64,000 nucleotides of DNA from Porodaedalea pini (lineage: Eukaryota; Basidiomycota; Agaricomycetes; Hymenochaetales; Hymenochaetaceae), in NCBI GenBank assembly GCA_002794775.1, contig NBAY01000035.1, forward strand, positions 372,001-436,000. Direction: 5' to 3'. Within the stretch, counting starts at the first letter, position 1, and the number at the start of each line of letters is the position of its first letter. The notes below the pieces were generated by a model. That model searched no databases. It was not told the origin of the DNA and saw only the letters and a list, made by a program, of their open reading frames with translations. The position numbers and the translations under genes were made by a program. This document shows positions 22,128 through 33,968 of the stretch, piece after piece.

Positions 22128-25079
22128 TAGAGTAGCATAGGTGACAGAACATGCTTTAGAGGCCTTAGCAGTATAATGTTTGTAGAAGATATTGTTATTA
22201 TCAGAGATAAATGTAACACCAACATAGACATATTCAGTTACCCAGTTTAGTACATCTGAGCCTATTGCAATGTCAGGCTGAGGTGCACTAGTTCCAAATA
22301 GTTGGCATACTGTCTTGATGGCATTAATAATAAGAAAGTTTGTAGCACTCCAGTTTTTGAGGGCATTGAGTTTAATTTGAAGACCAGGTGCAGAGGTGGA
22401 CATAAGAGCCATGTCATCTGCCTGTTCCAAGTGGGAAATGGGTCTTCCTGCTAGGACAATGTCATCTGGGTGTGCAGGGGGACTAAAGTCAGATAGGAAT
22501 AGATTCCATAGGTGAGGAGAGGCAGGGTCCCCAGCTAGGATACCTATGAGAGATCTAAAAGATTCTGAGTACTCATTGTTTAAGCATACAGAGTACTCTA
22601 TAGATGCATATAGCATTCATAGCCAGTCAAAGATAGGGCCAGAGACTCCCTTACAATAAAGTTTGTACCATAGTGCACTATGATCTGTAGATGGGAAAGC
22701 ATTCTTCATATCCACATAGGCTATATAAAGAGGTTTCTTTTCTGCCTTTGCATGTTCAATAGCACATCGCAGTATGAAACTGTTATTATGAGTGCGATAT
22801 GATGGTCTGAAGCCATTTTGAGAGTCTGGTATGATATGGTATGCATCTGCCCATGCACGCAGGTGACGATCTATGAGCAGGGTGAGTAGCTTAAGAAAGC
22901 ATGATTGGAGACCAATGATCCTGTAGCTCTCTGGGTCCTTAATAGGTTTGCCTTTTTTAAGAATAGCAGCTAGAATTGCATGAGACCAATCTGAAGGGAT
23001 GACTTGATCATTAATGCACTCTTGAAAGAGAAGCTGAAGGGCATCTGTAGGTATTGTAAGAAGTAAATCATAGGAGACTTTGTCTGCACCGAGTGCTGAG
23101 TCAAGATTATGCTTTTCTATGTGATATAAGGCTGCTTGAATTTCTTCTTCAGTGAAGGGAGCAGAGAAGAACTTTTGAGGTGTCTTGTCTGTTGTATTGA
23201 GAGGCAGATGTTGAGCCAGAGTATGGATAGCCTGATATGCAACCTTATTGAAAGAGTTAGGTAGTGCAGAGGGGGGGTTCATGCGCTTCTGGAAGGTGTT
23301 TTGGAGCTGGGAGATAGTAACAACTGGTTGACGAGTTTTAGGGTCAATATATTGCTTGACTATATGCCAGAATTCTTTGTCTGATTTACAGGAGGTGAGT
23401 TGCTGAAGTGCAATCCATTTCTGCTTTCTGAGCTGGCTACGCCCACGATGTGTAGCTAGAGAATATTTCTCATATGATATGAGAGAGACAGTGTTGTCTT
23501 GCTTTGGTACAGACTGTATGGGTAGATTGGTCTGGACCTTTGGGATATTTAGAGGCGAGCCAGTGGGTAAGAGCCAGTGAGGGGGAGGGCTTGGGAAGTA
23601 AACAGGTTGTTCCTGAGGTAGACAAGCTCCTTCTTTTGCTTTAGTGTCAGCAGCATTATTTAGTTTATTTGTAGAATGTGCCTTTATCCAGTAGAGATGG
23701 AGAGGAGCATGTCTGGCTTTGATGAGGAGGATGATATTTTGTAGTATATCACCATTGGCACACTGAAAGCCTGTAGCTGCATATTTAACTGACCAATGTG
23801 CAATAGAGTGTATTGCATGCTCAGAGTCTGTATGTAGGTAAAGAGAGCGTTCAGGAGGAGCCCTAAATAGTGCTTGGAGGACTGCATAGAGTTCAGCTCT
23901 GTTATTTGTCTGTGAGGGACCAGGTGTTCTGCCATGCCAGTTTTGCATACTGTTGAGTGCAAAGAGAGCAGCAGAGCCAGCAGATGCAGAGGGAGCACCA
24001 TTATTGAGACATGATCCATCAGTGTAGATGTTGACAGGTGCTGTCTGGTAATATACATTGCCAAAGAGTGAGTTCTGAGCTTCTTCAGGGGATTGGGCTA
24101 AGGCTAGTGTATTCTTTAGAGAGATATCTATAGGCTGCAGCTCAGGAATCTCAGGTAGTTGAGAAGGGCTGAGTGAGGTAGGAGTATGCTCTAAGACAGC
24201 AGGGTTGTCTAGAGGTATGATATTTTGCAGGGTGAGAGAGAGTGAGGCATGATCAGACAGTAGCCTGGAATGTTGAGTGATTTTAAGAGTAGGAGAGTGC
24301 TGGAGAAGAGCATCATTGAGAATGACATAGTCAATGACAGAGCTTCCCTGTGTTTGTATAGATGTAGGAGCTGCTGGATAATCACTGGAGCTTTCCACAC
24401 CATTAAGGATAGATAGTTTAGTATCTGAGAGTATATCTAGTAGTTTGTTTTCTCTTGTATTATGTTGAGGATCACTAGATGTACCAGGGGGAGAGTTTGA
24501 GTGTTGGCTTTGCAGAGAGGCAGTGCGTGCATTGAGATCCCCAAGAGCAAGGATATTTAGTGAGGATGCAGCACAGGCAACTAGAGTTTGAAAGAAACTC
24601 TGAAGAGGCTCAATTTCTGTCCACTGAATCCAGCGAGATGATTCTGGAGAGATATAGGCATTTATAATAATTAAGTCATTGAGTTGGAGGACTTGAACAT
24701 CAGGAGAAGAGAGATCTGCTCGAGTACATAGGTCTATCTCATTTTTATATAAGGCCATGAGCCCTCCACCAAGCTGTGCAAGGGTAGGGTGAAGAGGGCG
24801 AGAGATAGTGTAAACAGAGTATCCAGAAGGTAATGAGAGAGATAGCTCTTCATCTGGCTGAAGATGAGTCTCTTGGCATAGCATTATGTCAGAAGACATG
24901 AGCAGTTTGCGGAATTCGGGGTCACACACTTTAGTAGGCGCATCGCCATAAATATTCTAGGATACAATATGTATTGGCTGACTTTGCAGCAACAGTGTAG
25001 GTTGTACTCTACTGGAACATTGAGGGATGCTATCTATTTGCTCTATTGGTGCGCGAGGCTGCAGCTCCGGTCTGTGCAT
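22128..25079 (-). pseudogene. LINE ORF2: endonuclease, RNase H, reverse transcriptase
   Basis: Reads leftward from an ATG at 25079. First is an APE-type endonuclease (IHIVS then NIYGD; CQETHLQP; ALGDLNA; SDHASL). Then comes an RNase H domain (about 24035-23630) with YTDGSC, NNRAELYAVLQAL, HTDSEHA, an IKAHS histidine and NAADTKAKEGA, so all usual catalytic residues are present. Then comes the reverse transcriptase (KKGKPIKDPESYR, NGFRPSYRTH, YVDMKNAF, and QADD in place of FADD). RNase H normally follows the reverse transcriptase in LINEs, so this order is unusual. Stops at 24958-24960 (Trp to TAG) and 22617-22619 (TGA, likely from CGA) break it. The rest is at 15144-14063. Confidence 0.85.
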
Positions 25080-25111
25080 CCCAAGCTCACGGCATAATGT
25101 GTGTGTGACCC

Positions 25112-26803
25112 CTAAGCAAAACCCTGCATATGAGTGAGGACCATGGACTCACAGTGCGTGGGTGGGGCTGAGGACCAAGCCTGTATGAATGCAAGGGCTG
25201 CTCGTTCATTTCTGAAGCGGACGGAGAGGTAGTTTGGGTCCTGTGCACGTTTGACAGAGTGCGAGCCCACCATAGCGTGATATGTCATGGAGGTGACAAT
25301 GTTCCCGAAGAGCTGCTTGAAGTCGCGACCCCAGTTTGCTGGACCAACAAGGACTGTAGTCGCATTGAGGTTCCCTGTGTTCGTGTTGTTATTGTTGTTC
25401 ACATTCACCGTGAGGAGGGTGGTCGTCGGGTTGGCCAGAGTGGGCTGTTGCGTAGGCAGATGTACTGGTTGTTGGACCAGCTGCTGCAAGGGCTGCAGTG
25501 TGGGCTGCAGCATGGGCTGCAGTGCAGGCTGTTGCGTGAACTGCTGTGCAGGCTGCAGGGGTGGTGTGGGTGCAGGTGCAGGTGCAGGCGCAGGTGCAGG
25601 TGCAGGTGCAGGCATGGTGGGGGCCGGCAGTGTTGGGGCACAGGGCTGTGTGTCGGTGGTGCCTGCGAATATGGCAGCGAGGTCGAGTAGTCTGGGCTGT
25701 GGCTCATAGCGTGCACGCTTTGGTACAGGTCCATTTGGTTCTGTATCTGACCGTGCATGCCCGTGGGATGGTGGCACAACAGCGGCGGCTGCAGATGGAG
25801 CCGTGAGGGAGCGCTTGTCGAGAGCCGTTAGCCATGCACTGTTAGCCACAATCTTACTATTGAGTTCCTCCTTGGTGCCTTCATGCAGGGCGTGGAAAGC
25901 AGAGAGGTCATCTCGGGCCTGTTGCAGCTTCGTGTCGAAGTCGTTTTGGCGGATTTTGGTGTCGAGGGAGAAGTCGCCTAGTTGCTCCTCGATTTTCTGG
26001 GCCATGAGTGTGAACAGTGCCTTCTCAATGTAGGCAGAGGCCTTGGCCTTGAAGGTGTTGTCACTGGCCATATCCGCCTGTGTGCTGACAGCGAGGATGG
26101 CCTGCTGTGCGCAATCAGCACGCATCTTGAGGGTGTTGATGTCGGCACGGAGGGCCTTGTTTTCATGCTGTAGCGCATTGATGTTGGCGGACATGTTGGC
26201 GTCGTCCTTCTGCATGGTGAGGATGAGGTCCTCGTGGTTGTTGGTGCGTCCGTGCTTGCGGACAGTGAAGAGAGTGAGCGCCCGCTCATAGAGCGTGCGC
26301 CGCGTCTCTCGTGCCTTTGCGGTCTCGTTCGGGGGTGCAAGCTGGATACCAAGGACGGACACTGCGTGGTGTTCATCCTTGGTGTACGCGCCGTCGATGA
26401 GGGTGTGCTGGCAGGAGAGCACGGTGGTGTGTCTCTTGCTGGCAGATGCCCTCATCTGCGTGGGAGTGGATGGTGCAGGAGACGCGGTGCGCACTCCTAC
26501 CGCGGTTCCTTTTGTATGGTTCACGGACGCTGATACATCCTCAGTGGATGGTGCAAGAAATGCAGTGGGCGTTTGCGCTGCTGTGTCGTCGCCGCTGGGT
26601 TGTGCTGCGGGTGTGGTGGGTGCGTCGTCAGGAGCACACACTTGCTGTGTGTGCGAGCGCGTGAGGGGTCAGTCACGAGCTGGGGTGGGTAAGCTGTGAC
26701 TTACCGCATCCGTAGACACATCACGTGTCTCCGTGGAGTTAGTGGCGTCTACCTGCGGGGTAGACGCCTGCTCTGCATTTGATGCAGGCGTGGCGGTGGC
26801 CAT
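25112..26803 (-). CDS. LINE ORF1 protein, with a possible intron
   Basis: Reading leftward, 33 codons from the ATG at 26803 join across a candidate 60-bp intron (26704-26645) to 510 codons ending at 25112. Total is about 543 aa. The N-terminal third is Ser/Thr/Pro/Ala-rich. A coiled coil lies in the middle (around NINALQHENKALRADINTL). Next is a Pro/Ala and Gln/Pro-rich low-complexity linker, and the C-terminus resembles an RNA-binding fold (LSVRFRNERAALAFIQAW). ORF1 proteins of LINEs bind the element RNA. If the intron is not real, the frame is broken by one TGA. Confidence 0.7.
25569..25613 (+). repeat. Hexamer repeat GGTGCA inside LINE ORF1
   Basis: About seven tandem copies of GGTGCA with one GGCGCA variant. 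On the minus strand they code for a Pro-Ala repeat. Confidence 0.85.
26645..26704 (-). other. Candidate spliceosomal intron in LINE ORF1
   Basis: On the minus strand it starts GTAAGT, has CTGAC near the middle as a possible branch site, and ends ACACAG. It is 60 bp, phase 0, and holds an in-frame TGA. Removing it joins two in-frame ORF1 pieces. Confidence 0.55.
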
Positions 26804-27589
26804 TTTCTTGGTGCAGTTGGGCATGTAGGTAGGTAGGGAGGAGCTGGGGAGCTTAGGATCACCCAGAGGTAGTTAAATAAAATTAAGAGCAATTTTTTTG
26901 CGGTTTTATTGCTCTGTAGTGGAGCTGTATAATTTTTGTCTCTCTTTTTTTTTTTTTTGTGTTTATATTACTCAGCAAGTGATCCGGGGGAGCCAGGTGG
27001 TTCACAGCAGAGCAGGGGAGAGTGGGGAAAGGGAGTATGGCGGCAAGAAAACTGGTATGAGCAGTTTGATTGATCTGTACACACTTCTATATAGCTATGA
27101 ATGTGATAGGATGCATTGAGGAGAGGAGAGAGGGGAATAGGGTGGTAGAGAGGGGTGGATGGGTCACCGGTGCCACAGATGGCTCTGAATGACTAGTCGG
27201 TGACGTCCAGCTGAGCGTGGTGATGCAGTGAGCTATCTAATACGCTCAGCTGCGGTGGAGGCAGTCTTATGAGGCTTCTGTGGGCTTTGTCTAGCTCTGA
27301 GGAGCGTAGAGGTGCTTTTTGTAATAATTTTATAATTTTATGTATTTTTCGATGGTGCCGTGTGTCCTTGATGCGTACATGGTGTGAATCGCAAGTGTGG
27401 AAACTGGCTGCTTGGTACAGTACATGCCCGTTGATCCCGCATTGATCTATGATCTGCTGTCGTTATACAAATGATGACGTAACAAAACCGACAGGCAGGT
27501 GATCGGTTTCTCCAATCGCGACACTCATTCAATGAAATCATCGCTCAGTCATCTCTAAACATCAACCGGGCCTCTTTTTGCCTTATGTC
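26804..27589. other. LINE 5' region and flank, no gene
   Basis: No gene is seen. A run of about 15 T lies at 26946-26960. The first bases are probably the LINE 5' untranslated region, but I cannot fix its boundary. Confidence 0.4.
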
Positions 27590-27815
27590 TCATGGGCTCA
27601 AGAAAAGGCTAAACTCCCTGCAAGTTTTGAATTGAGTATTTGACTGTTAGATCACTTTACAGACAGTGGTCTTCGATGGGTATGCTCATTCATTCCATAG
27701 GCACTGTGAGGATGAGCCTCCAATATGCCATAGGACTTTGGAAGATAATACAAGGCTGTGGGTAATGTAGTCATTGAGAGCACGCCGAAGGCTCGAGGAT
27801 CATCACTAGAGATGT
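27590..27815 (+). repeat. Old dispersed repeat, left half, cut by the palindrome
   Basis: This stretch aligns with about 1950-2140 (shared block ACAAGGCTGTGGGTAATGT in this copy, ACGAGGCTGTGGGTAATGT there). It stops at the palindrome start and resumes at 40427. Bases 27809-27815 (GAGATGT) are the left target duplication. Confidence 0.7.
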
Positions 27816-27892
27816 CACTTCAGGCTACCCCTCTGAGCAGACCAAGTAGGTCTATTCGTACACACAACTAATTGACCATTTAGGTATTGAGC

Positions 27893-28112
27893 CTGGGCAT
27901 GCCCAATCCACTGGGCACTCCCAGTGGGTGCGGGTTGGGTGTGCCCAATTTTTTTTACTGTGGGAAAGTTGGGTGCACCCATATCATTTGGGCACTCCCA
28001 ACTGGGCCTGCCCAGTTTTTGGGCACACCCAGTGGGAGTGCCCTGGGAGTGCCCAGATATGTCACTGTCACTGACTGTCTGGGGGACTTTTGGGCACACC
28101 CAATTTGTTTTT
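27893..28112. repeat. Outer cluster of TGGGC-N-CCCA motifs, left arm
   Basis: Several imperfect palindromes of the type TGGGCACTCCCA and TTGGGTGTGCCCAA lie within about 220 bp, some 80 bp from the element end. The mirror cluster is at 40130-40349. Repeats placed just inside transposon ends often bind the transposase; that role is inferred here. Confidence 0.75.
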
Positions 28113-28982
28113 GCCATAAAATCTAGGGGCTTTATAAATGTTGTATTTTATTGTTTTTGATCCTACAATTTAGTGATCTTGCTATTGACCATTGGCATGA
28201 ATTGAATTTTGGTCAAGATTAGTCTGCATCAGACAGGAAAGAATGCTGAGCATGCTAGATATACAGGACAAAAAGATATTTGTTGCTATTAGAAAGACTA
28301 AGATAATAAAAATAATAGAGATAGTATTGAACAGTTCTATATACTGTAAGACAAATGGAGAAATAGGGAAATTGTACAGCAGTATGAGAGAAATGAAAAT
28401 AAATATGAGTCAGCTAAAAGTGTAATGACTACTTAAGAAATCATTAATGATATTCTAACATTAAACATTGGGAATCAAGCTCCAGCATTCTAATTATATT
28501 AGAGAGATTATATGTCATAGGCTCTATGAGAAGTTCTAACTAGAGTGACATAGCTGCACTGGACACTTAAGTAGAGCAATTGAAAACTGAACAAGTGCAA
28601 AGGTCTGATACATTAGGATTAGTTTGAATGCCCAAGTAGAATAGAGAGTATAAACTAAGAGGGAAACTGAGATAGAAATGTAGAAAGAGTGTAAGCCCAC
28701 TAGAGCATTCTTATCATTTCTAACATGTTGCTGACCTTCTGAACATCATAACATAACTTTGAGATACTAAGCATCTAACACTCTGAGATACACAAAGTAT
28801 CAATACAGTGTAAAATCCTAGGATGAAGAGAACAAGAAAGGGAAGAGATTTGAAGTTAAAATGAAAGAGAGACTTGAAAGCAGTCAGACTTGAGCTGTGC
28901 TCAAATATCAGGCCTGGACTACTAAGCTTAAAAGATTAGATATGACTAGTTGACTGTATCTAAATCTTTTACAGGTACCTAG

Positions 28983-29420
28983 TTGAGTATACTCAGTATA
29001 CCCAACTATTTGGGAGTGCCCAATTATCTGGGGGTGCCCAATTGGGCACACCCAACTATCTGGGGGTGCCCAGTTGGGAGTGCCCAATTATCTGGGGGTG
29101 CCCAGTTGGGAGTGCCCAACTATCTGGGGGTGCCCAGTTGGGAGTGCCCAACTATCTGGGGGTGCCCAGTTGGGAGTGCCCAACTATCTGGGGGTGCCCA
29201 GTTGGGTGCGCCCAACTATCTGGGGGTGCCCAGTTGGGCGTGCCCAACTATCTGGGAGTGCCCAGTTGGGCACACCCAATTATCTGGGGGTGCCGAACTG
29301 GGTGCGCCCAACTATCTGGGGGTGCCCAACTGGGTGCACCCAATTATCTAGGGGTGCCCAGTTAGGTACATCCAATTATCTGGAGGTGTCCAGTTAGGTA
29401 CACCCAAATGTCTGAGAGTA
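28983..29420. repeat. Tandem array of a ~32-bp unit, left arm
   Basis: About 13 tandem units of about 32 bp, each holding CCCAACTATCTGGGGGTGCC followed by CAGTTGGGAGTG or a variant. Each unit contains a TTGGG-N4-CCCAA type palindrome. Because 32 is not a multiple of three, the array is open in all three frames and gives spurious repeat proteins. Confidence 0.9.
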
Positions 29421-30681
29421 CCTAGCTATATAAGGTCTTTTTTGATTCCTGCCTTAGAATCATTTTTTAAAATGCAAAAAATCATTATGTCATGAAAATT
29501 AAATAAGTCTAGAATGGAAGCCTTAATAATTCTATAGATAATTTCTCAAGCATTTTGTTCTAGACTCTGCATCTTGGCAGCTTTGCTCTGAAGACAAATC
29601 AATACACTACAATCATTGACCCGACACCAGAGCTTCCACAAGATTAAGGACAAGAAAGCATAAAACTTCATTTTGAAGAGATTACCACCCTGCTCCTCAA
29701 TAGTGCTCTGTATCTTCTCAATTGCATGCTCAAGACACTCAATTGCTGCATACCGCAAACTCAAAATAGGTATAGAGTGAGACAATTACAACAAACACAG
29801 CACACATTGTCAGTAGCATTTGTACCCAGCACACAGAGAGGCAGTGAAATGAGCTTTGCCTTGATAGGTACCACCTCAGTGCTCACCACCTCACCTGTCT
29901 GATAATATCAATGCCCATGTCCATATAGCACATTAACTCAATGTCTGCATGCAGCTTGATTGGCTACAGTAGTTGGCCACCACATGATCATCACCATCAG
30001 CTATGCGAATGTTGCCAGTAACAGCAAGTTCAACAGCATTGTGAAGACCTTCTCCAGCTCCATCAGTATGAGCTTGAATGCATCATACAGATGGCCATAT
30101 GTCTTGCCTAGCAGCCACCATCACTATTTCCTTCTTGTCCTCACCTGTTGCCTCCAGTTTTGCAGGTGTGGTGCTGGACTGGCCCTCAGAGATCTCCTCT
30201 GACAAAAGTTTGGATGCAACATGTCATAATATGGATGCAACCATCTTCTCTTCACATTTTGTAATGTCCTCCAGTGATACACAACACTTACTCAGATCAA
30301 AGTATCCTTCAAGGATAACAAATGAATGACTGAGACTGATACAACAGATACAACAAGAGACAGACCCTTCCCCTTGTCCTCATGCAGGATGACAATGATC
30401 TCTTTCCTTCCAACACAGATCAGCCTTTGAATTGAACAAGTTCACCTGCAAGAAAGCTCTGAGAGTAGAATCATCCCCTTGATGTTGTCACATTCAACCT
30501 GTATATATCATGAATGACAGTCAGTATTAAGTCACATCAGCCTCTGACCCGACACTCAAGCCCAAGTTGGACAAATAGTTCAAATCTGTACTCCATGCGG
30601 GACTCCACACACCATTAGTACTGTTATTGAAGTTATAGCTATAATGATAGCTACATGACACCACACACAGTATCTCAAGCA
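29421..30681. other. Unrecognised sequence in the palindrome arm
   Basis: Mirror of 37561-38821. It contains gene-like stretches (for example a frame with IECLEHAIEKIQSTIEEQGG on the plus strand of the right arm near 38490) but I cannot name them. They may be further captured fragments. Confidence 0.4.
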
Positions 30682-31392
30682 TTGGTTCACCAAGTGAGAG
30701 TGGCAAGTACAAAAAGCACACTGTCAGCTCTTCAAGTGGGACAGGCATCGGGTCAGACGACAATGGTGTCTGACGGAAAGCGGAAAAAGCAATGTTCGTT
30801 GTGCACTGAGTGCCGCGTGCTGGTGAGCTGCAATGATCGTGAGAGGGCGGCACACTCCGCACGGCTGCGCCATCTGGCAGCGTAGCAGCACACCTGAGCT
30901 CTGTTCGCGAACCCTGCCTTTGTCTGCGTACGGCCAAATTCCGGACTATTTGCATCGGACAAGGGTGGACTCGGGAAGTGCATCGCGTCGCGTGCTGCAG
31001 ATTGTTGGCAGTGAACCAAATGCGATTGTTGATTCACCAAGTGAGAGCGGCGAGTACGACAGGCAGAATGTCAGTTTTTTGAGCGGAACGGGCATCGGTC
31101 AGACAACAATGGTGTCTGTGATGCAAGCGCGGAAGAAAGGAATGTTTGCTGTGCACTGAGCGCCGCAATGACCGCGAGAGGTGGACCAACAAACGAGAAC
31201 GGCAACGATCCTGGGGATCAATAGTGGGGCAGCACGCTCCGCACGGCCGCATCACCTGGCAGCGTCGCAGCATGTCTGAGGTACTCCGTTTGCCATCCCT
31301 GCCTTTGTCTGCGCGCGGCCAGACTTCAGACTTGCGCCTGCATCTGGCAAGGGTGGACTCGGGAAGTGCCCCGCGTTTGTGCACTGCAGAAA
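30682..31392 (-). repeat. Tandem duplication next to the cyclin relic, left arm
   Basis: Mirror of 36850-37560. Two diverged tandem units of about 350-390 bp share blocks such as CACTTCCCGAGTCCACCC and the sequence around GACACCATTG. Confidence 0.7.
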
Positions 31393-32636
31393 CCGGAGAC
31401 GATCCAAATGCATTCGTACCCTCGCTTTTCGTGCGTTGCATGTTGCGTGACTTCTCTTCCTGCGGCAGCGTAGTGCTCTTGCCGACCCAGAGACACCACC
31501 CTAGGGCATCGCCCAATGCGCGTTAGCAGCGTTCAACCACGCGTGATGGGACCGGAGAGCTTTGCCCATGCTCGATTCAAATAGCATCGATCCTGTAAGA
31601 ATCTTGATACCACAACGAGTGCGGCGACGAAAGTGCGCCGCGGGCGAAGAAGCGGCGATGACAGAGGTGACAGCGGTGTGAACGGTTTTCCAAGGATCTT
31701 ACGACGCTTGTCGTTAGACTGCCCTTGAGTCTGCATCTGCTGAGTTAATGGAAGCGAAGTGTCCATATGGTAGACTGTCGGCACGCGCGATGTGTCGGAG
31801 GGGTCCATTGACGTCAGCTCTGTCGGAAGACCGCAGGGGTTGGACGTGTCCGAAGAGGTATTTGCCTTTGACGAGAGAGACGCCTCGCCTTCCCTCTTAT
31901 CCAACTCCGGCTCGCCCCTCACTCCCGTGCTGATCTTCTCCTTCTCCGCGAGCCCCGTCACCTTCCCCCGCACCACCCCGATGTAGCAGAGCGCCGACTG
32001 CAGGACGCTACGTCTCGTGCGTGAACGGCGAGGCGAGTGCGATGCAGTGCGTATGCGACGAAGTGCGCAAGCGTATTCGGTATCACTGGTGCCCCTCCTG
32101 ATCCTGCCGTTGCGGTAGCGGGGGAACGCGAGACGACTGCGGTCGAGGACGATGTGGAAGAGGTGGAGGACGACGGAGGAAGGAGCTCGGGGCAGTCGAA
32201 GGTATGGCTGACGAAGCGCGCGCAGAGCTTGCTGATGTCTTCGTGCCCGTAGTAAGTGTCGACTGCCGGTGGGGGTGCTGCCGGCGCGGGGTGGTGCGAG
32301 TGGTGTGCGCGCGGGACTGCCGATGACTGTTTTTTTGTCGAGCGTTTTCGGCGCGGTCGGAGGGAAAAAAAAGTGATAGAGAAAAAGACACCGATCAACA
32401 GCCGCTCATCACTCAAGTATCAGAGATCGGGGGGAAAGAGGGGGGATGCTTACAGAACTCGAGGTAGACGCTGCGGCAGCGGCGGACGCAGAAGACGATT
32501 TCGCAGGTGGAGGCGGGGCGTACGTCGCGCGGTGCACGCGCCGGAAGGGCGAGTGGTTCGAGCTGGCACTCGACGGTGATATTGAATGCGGATGCGGATG
32601 GGGGTGGGGATGGCGCGGGGCGTGGACGGTGGCCAT
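31392..32636 (-). pseudogene. Captured Pho80/Pcl-type cyclin relic, left arm
   Basis: Near-identical mirror copy of the relic at 35606-36850, described there. Two of the arm differences fall within it: 32185 and 32583. Confidence 0.75.
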
Positions 32637-32851
32637 ATTCGCTGCAGCGGGCTCTCTGGCTCTGGACGTTGACGAGCGTCTGTGAGCGTCGAAGGACAGG
32701 TGGAGTTGATGCGTGAGAAGAGGTCGCTGCGAATGTTTTGATCGGAACGAGATCCTTCTCGGACACAACGGTTGCGTCGCGTTCGCCGGACCGCTCAATG
32801 AGAAGGGCGGATGGGAAAACGGCTGACGTCGATGTTGAAGCGTGTGGATCG

Positions 32852-33163
32852 TCAAGGGGGGCAGGAGGAAGAGGCGAGGAACACGTGCTGCGTGAACAGG
32901 GCGAGGGAAGTTGAACCACACCAGTGCGGCAGAGACGGAGGGAAGAGTGACCAGCAGAAAGGAGCACCCTGCTTCATCGGGAAGCCCTGCTTGTCGTTTC
33001 CGCCAGAGACGCGGAAGACGTAGCCCTTGAACTCATCACCGAGCAAGTCGCTGGGGACACCTGGGACATCTTCTTGCCGTGGAAAATGCGGTAACGACGC
33101 TCATCGTCGATGTTGATCGTCTTTTGCTGGCCCATCGCCAGGTCAGCGATGTCGACACTTCAT
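32852..33163 (-). pseudogene. Captured ribosomal protein S6 fragment, left arm
   Basis: Mirror copy of 35079-35390, described there, with the same broken frames. Confidence 0.75.
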
Positions 33164-33968
33164 GGCCGGTGGTGTCTTGAGGAGCTCGTCGTGTTCTGTC
33201 CCTTCAGGCAAGCAAAAAAAATGATGAAAAGTAATTATTAGTATATTCAAATAGTTTTTATGATTATTTTTTTTGCTTACCTTGAGTGTGTGGCTGGTGG
33301 GACAGCCGTGCTCGTCGTCGATGGTGAAGACGAAACGACACGAACAACGACGACGCGTTGGTTGTGTTGCCTGATTTGGCTGATCGCCGCGTCTCAAACA
33401 AGCAATCAAAGCATTCCGATTCTTTCGGAAATCTCAAAAGTCTCAGCTGTTGGCCTCAGACAAATTCTACGGACGCGTTTAAAAATACAAAAAAATATGG
33501 AATAGTTTTATTATGTATGTATCTATAGCATAGCTAAGAATTACGCGTCCAACGCGTTTTTTTATGGAGTCATAAATACAACAGTAATCTTGACATGCAG
33601 CACCAGGCCTCCAGAAGCATACACAAAAGTACAATATACCCTGAAAGGCCTGACACATATTCTATCATGAAGTAAGTGATACATTGTGTATGTATGCAAG
33701 GTTTCAAGCCAATCAGACAAGAACTGACTTCATGATAGAGAAGGAGGTGGTTTCATGAGATCTTCTGAATCTGAGTGTTTTGTATATCCTGTTCCCAGTT
33801 TTTACTTTGAGGGCATATAAAATATTGAGCATATTTAGGGATATCGTTTTTATGTCTCTGTAAATTTACAGGTATCCAGCCTCAGTGGTTGGAGCTGGGG
33901 GAATTGCAAAACATCGAAAATCTTGGGTTTAAGAGGTTCAGAGAAAGCATATATTCATGTTGTTGCTT

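Larger units (their letters stand above)
14060..26803 (-). mobile_element. LINE retrotransposon, split by a gypsy element
   Basis: This non-LTR retrotransposon reads leftward: ORF1 (26803-25112), then ORF2 (25079-22128), then a gypsy insertion (15145-22127), then the end of ORF2 (15144-14063). ORF2 has an APE-type endonuclease, RNase H, a reverse transcriptase with an ADD motif, and a C-terminal CCHC knuckle. Removing the gypsy element and one TAGAG copy restores the ORF2 frame exactly. At least three nonsense codons in ORF2 make this copy inactive. The 5' end is beyond 26803 and the 3' end is not resolved. Confidence 0.85.
27816..33968 (+). repeat. Left arm of the giant palindrome
   Basis: From outside in: motif cluster (27893-28112), AT-rich stretch (28113-28982), motif array (28983-29420), unrecognised sequence (29421-30681), a tandem duplication (30682-31392), cyclin relic on the minus strand (32636-31392), S6 relic on the minus strand (33163-32852), and about 800 bp unrecognised. 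It ends GTTGTTGCTT at 33968. Confidence 0.9.

Noticed and set aside
23684..24403. Second minus-strand frames within LINE ORF2
   Set aside because: They overlap the RNase H and endonuclease coding frame and have no motifs of their own.
25287..25709. Plus-strand open frames across LINE ORF1 (Cys/Gly and Val/Gln rich)
   Set aside because: They are antisense shadows of the Pro/Ala and Gln/Pro-rich linker of ORF1.
28983..29420. CRISPR-like array or repeat protein gene
   Set aside because: Units are contiguous with no unique spacers, and the genome is eukaryotic. The open frames in all three phases come from a ~32-bp tandem repeat.
32407..32967. Minus-strand 170-184-codon frames in the palindrome arm as novel genes
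   Set aside because: They are the captured S6 and cyclin relics and their alternate frames.
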